Assembly (NCBI GenBank): GCA_934646115.1
Contig: CAKUEM010000073.1
Span: 1 to 6,680 of the forward strand
Length of the DNA stretch: 6,680 bases
Direction of reading: 5' to 3'
From: an uncultured Oscillospiraceae bacterium
GTDB lineage: Bacteria > Bacillota > Clostridia > Oscillospirales > JAAYXM01
Below, in pieces: positions 5,064-6,680 of this stretch. A program made the translations under genes and the position numbers. How positions within the stretch are numbered: the first letter of the stretch is position 1; every line of letters starts with the position of its first letter. The notes under the pieces are model-generated. The model had not been told where the DNA came from. It worked only from the letters and a program-made list of their open reading frames with translations, and searched no databases.

Positions 5064-6125
5064 ATGATTCAGTATGTGACAGACGCATGGTGCGAGCGAT
5101 ATGAGCAGTTTGTCAGCGCGCACCCGAAGGGGCATTTTGTAAAATCGCTGAAATGGGCGCAGTTTAAAAAGCCCTGGAAGCAGATCGCGTTTTTATCGCT
5201 GGATGAAAACGGCGCGATCCGCGGCAGCATGCTGCTGTTTCTCAGCCGCGTTCCGCACACGAAATATACGCATATGTATTGCCCGCGCGGTCCGGTCGTG
5301 GACGATGGCGACCGCGAAACGCTTGCGGAATTATGCGCAGAGGCGAAAAAAATTGCCGCGCAGTACCATTCGTATGAATTGTCGATCGATCCGGATATTA
5401 CCGAGGCGGACAAAGGCTATCTGGCAGATTTGAAGCACGCCGGCTTTGTGATCAACAATACGAAAAACCGCCCGGAATATTTGCAGGCGCGCTATGTGTT
5501 TCGCCTCGATCTGGAGGGCAAGACCAAGGAGGAAGTCTTTGCGGCGTTTCATTCTAAAACGCGCTATAATGTGCGCCTGTCTGAGCGCAAGGGCGTGACC
5601 TGCCGGATCGGCGGACGCGATGATCTGCCCGCATTCCGCGAAATCATGGTGGAAACCGCGGTGCGCGACGGGTTTATGGCGCGCAGCCTGCGCTATTTTG
5701 AAGAGATGTATGATATTTTGGCGCCGAAAAATCTGCGCTTGTATCTGATCGAATATGATGGGCAAGCCATCGCCGGCGCGATCGCAATTTATTACGGCGA
5801 CAAGCTGTGGTATCTCTACGGAGCGAGCAGCAACCGCGAGCGCAACCGCATGCCGAATTATATGATGCAATGGGCGATGATCCAGTGGGCGATCGAAAAG
5901 GGCTGCCGCATTTATGATTTCCGCGGCGTGACCGGCGACATGGAAAAAACATTTTTAGAAGGGTTGATTCGCTTTAAGCAGGGCTTTGGCGGCGAGCAGG
6001 TCGATTTTGTCGGCAAGATGGATATGCTGTTCATGCCGCGCATGGCGAAGCTGATTGAAGACGCACAGTCGTCTTACCGTGCGCTGGTGCGCAAGCTCGG
6101 CGTTTGGAAAAGCCGAAAAAAATAA
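5064..6125 (+). CDS. FemAB-family aminoacyl-tRNA-dependent peptidoglycan bridge enzyme (second copy)
   Basis: A 353-residue paralogue of the preceding gene, colinear with it over the whole length. Shared motifs are HPKGHF (20-25), YCPRGPV (72-78), SIDPDITE (107-114), FHSKTRYNVR (162-171), WYLYGASS (249-256), PNYMMQW (264-270), YDFRG (284-288) and GLIRFKQGFGGE (300-311). The KTRYNVR form is closer to the usual FemAB signature than KARYSVR in the first copy. It starts three bases after the previous stop, with AAAGG ten bases upstream, so the two are co-transcribed. Two different Fem enzymes in one operon usually add successive residues of an interpeptide bridge (FemA/FemB, MurM/MurN). A two-step bridge is inferred here. 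The basic C-terminal tail (341-353) may contact RNA or membrane. Confidence 0.88.
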   Translation: MIQYVTDAWCERYEQFVSAHPKGHFVKSLKWAQFKKPWKQIAFLSLDENGAIRGSMLLFLSRVPHTKYTHMYCPRGPVVDDGDRETLAELCAEAKKIAAQYHSYELSIDPDITEADKGYLADLKHAGFVINNTKNRPEYLQARYVFRLDLEGKTKEEVFAAFHSKTRYNVRLSERKGVTCRIGGRDDLPAFREIMVETAVRDGFMARSLRYFEEMYDILAPKNLRLYLIEYDGQAIAGAIAIYYGDKLWYLYGASSNRERNRMPNYMMQWAMIQWAIEKGCRIYDFRGVTGDMEKTFLEGLIRFKQGFGGEQVDFVGKMDMLFMPRMAKLIEDAQSSYRALVRKLGVWKSRKK

Positions 6126-6130
6126 AAGAC

Positions 6131-6167
6131 CATCTGCCGCAGACGCAAGCGCGCGGCAGGTGTTTTT
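6131..6167 (+). terminator. Terminator of the femAB-family pair
   Basis: CATCTGCCGC (6131-6140) pairs with GCGGCAGGTG (6153-6162), ten pairs with one wobble, around a 12-base loop. TTTTT (6163-6167) follows directly. It begins five bases after the stop of the second gene. Confidence 0.85.
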
Positions 6168-6181
6168 GCTGCAAAACAAAC

Positions 6182-6222
6182 GGCAGGCGCTCGTTTTTTC
6201 ACGAGCACCTGCCTGTTTTTTT
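6182..6222. terminator. Second, bidirectional terminator between converging genes
   Basis: GGCAGG (6182-6187) pairs with CCTGCC (6208-6213); after a C-A mismatch, GCTCGT (6189-6194) pairs with ACGAGC (6201-6206) around TTTTTC. Seven T's (6216-6222) end it on the + strand. On the minus strand the flanking sequence GTTTGTTTTG is a usable U-tract, and the stem starts 15 bases beyond the nrdG stop. It probably serves nrdG and backs up the fem terminator. Confidence 0.85.
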
Positions 6223-6228
6223 GATTTG

Positions 6229-6680
6229 CTATTTCTCCGCGTCCCACAACACGATCTTCCCCTCGGCGCGCGTTTTCGCCATATCGATCAGCCGCTGATT
6301 TGACGACCCGCGAAACCGCAGCGACAGATCTTTTTTTTCTTCCTCAAATCTGCCGTCGACCAAAACGTCAATCAGCGCGAGCAGCGGCTCTGTCGCCTCG
6401 CAATGCGGGTGGCTGCCCGGCGTTTGCAGCTCCTCCAGCGTGAAGCCGGAAAATGCCCAGATCGTTTTTTCCGGATACTGTGCGCGCACGCGGCGCACAA
6501 GCGGCAATAGCGCCCGCTGGTTTTCCGGTTCAAACGGCTCGCCGCCCAAAAGCGTTAATCCATTGATGTGCTCGGGCGCAAGCCATGCGAGGATCTGCCG
6601 CTCCGTTTCTTCAGTAAACGGCGTACCATAGCAAAAATCCCATGTTTCCGGCTGGAAACAATGCGGGCAATGGTTGGTGC
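6229..6680 (-). CDS. nrdG: Anaerobic ribonucleotide reductase activating protein NrdG, C-terminal part
   Basis: A radical SAM activase that installs the glycyl radical on the anaerobic class III reductase NrdD. About 149 residues and the stop (TAG, 6231-6229) are visible; the N-terminus lies beyond the right edge, and about 25-30 residues should be missing. The visible part begins TNHCPHCFQPETWDF. The cut codon before it ends in GC, which fits TGC and would complete the CX3CX2C iron-sulfur cluster motif. The SAM-binding GGE motif follows in LLGGEPFEPEN, then the family-typical WAFSGFTLEEL and a late LIDVLVDGRFEEE segment. FQPETWDF in place of NPETWDF is a variant I recall from Clostridia. It indicates anaerobic DNA-precursor synthesis. 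An nrdD gene is expected upstream, outside the window. Confidence 0.93.
   Translation of the reverse strand, partial: TNHCPHCFQPETWDFCYGTPFTEETERQILAWLAPEHINGLTLLGGEPFEPENQRALLPLVRRVRAQYPEKTIWAFSGFTLEELQTPGSHPHCEATEPLLALIDVLVDGRFEEEKKDLSLRFRGSSNQRLIDMAKTRAEGKIVLWDAEK

Overview
The window looks like a chromosomal segment of an anaerobic Bacillota (Clostridia-type) bacterium. Supporting signs are the tRNA genes with encoded CCA ends, sigma-A-type promoters with 17-base spacers, AGGAGG-type ribosome binding sites, paired FemAB peptidoglycan-bridge enzymes, and the oxygen-sensitive NrdG activase. The exact lineage cannot be read from the sequence.

Layout. (1) 113-849: a six-gene tRNA operon on the + strand (Val-GAC, Gly-TCC, Arg-TCT, His-GTG, Gln-TTG, Lys-TTT). 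It has a consensus promoter and ends in a perfect 17-bp terminator hairpin. (2) 850-1307: gene-free DNA holding a second strong hairpin and a minus-strand terminator that shares a 16-base exact word with the tRNA terminator. (3) 1308-2543: a minus-strand two-gene unit, an XRE-family repressor followed one base later by an ImmA/IrrE-type zinc peptidase. A strong extended -10 promoter drives it, and a near-palindrome covers the -35 box. (4) 2592-3857: on the minus strand, a small multi-pass membrane protein with its own consensus promoter, a terminator hairpin, and then a divergent Lgt-like membrane protein. (5) 3920-6167: on the + strand, two tandem FemAB-family genes three bases apart. (6) 6131-6222: two stacked hairpins between converging genes. 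(7) 6229-6680: the C-terminal part of NrdG on the minus strand, cut by the window edge.

How the parts relate. The FemAB pair probably adds amino acids, taken from aminoacyl-tRNAs, to the peptidoglycan precursor; the Lgt-like protein and the small membrane protein also concern the envelope. The XRE/ImmA pair resembles the repressor and anti-repressor protease modules of integrative elements (ImmR/ImmA of ICEBs1), but no integrase or attachment site is visible. NrdG activates the anaerobic ribonucleotide reductase and is probably unrelated to its neighbours.

No clearly new system is present. The points most worth a second look are the Lgt-like protein lacking several canonical Lgt residues, the lgt leader packed against a terminator, the XRE/ImmA module with its candidate operator, and the repeated terminator word around the gene-free region.
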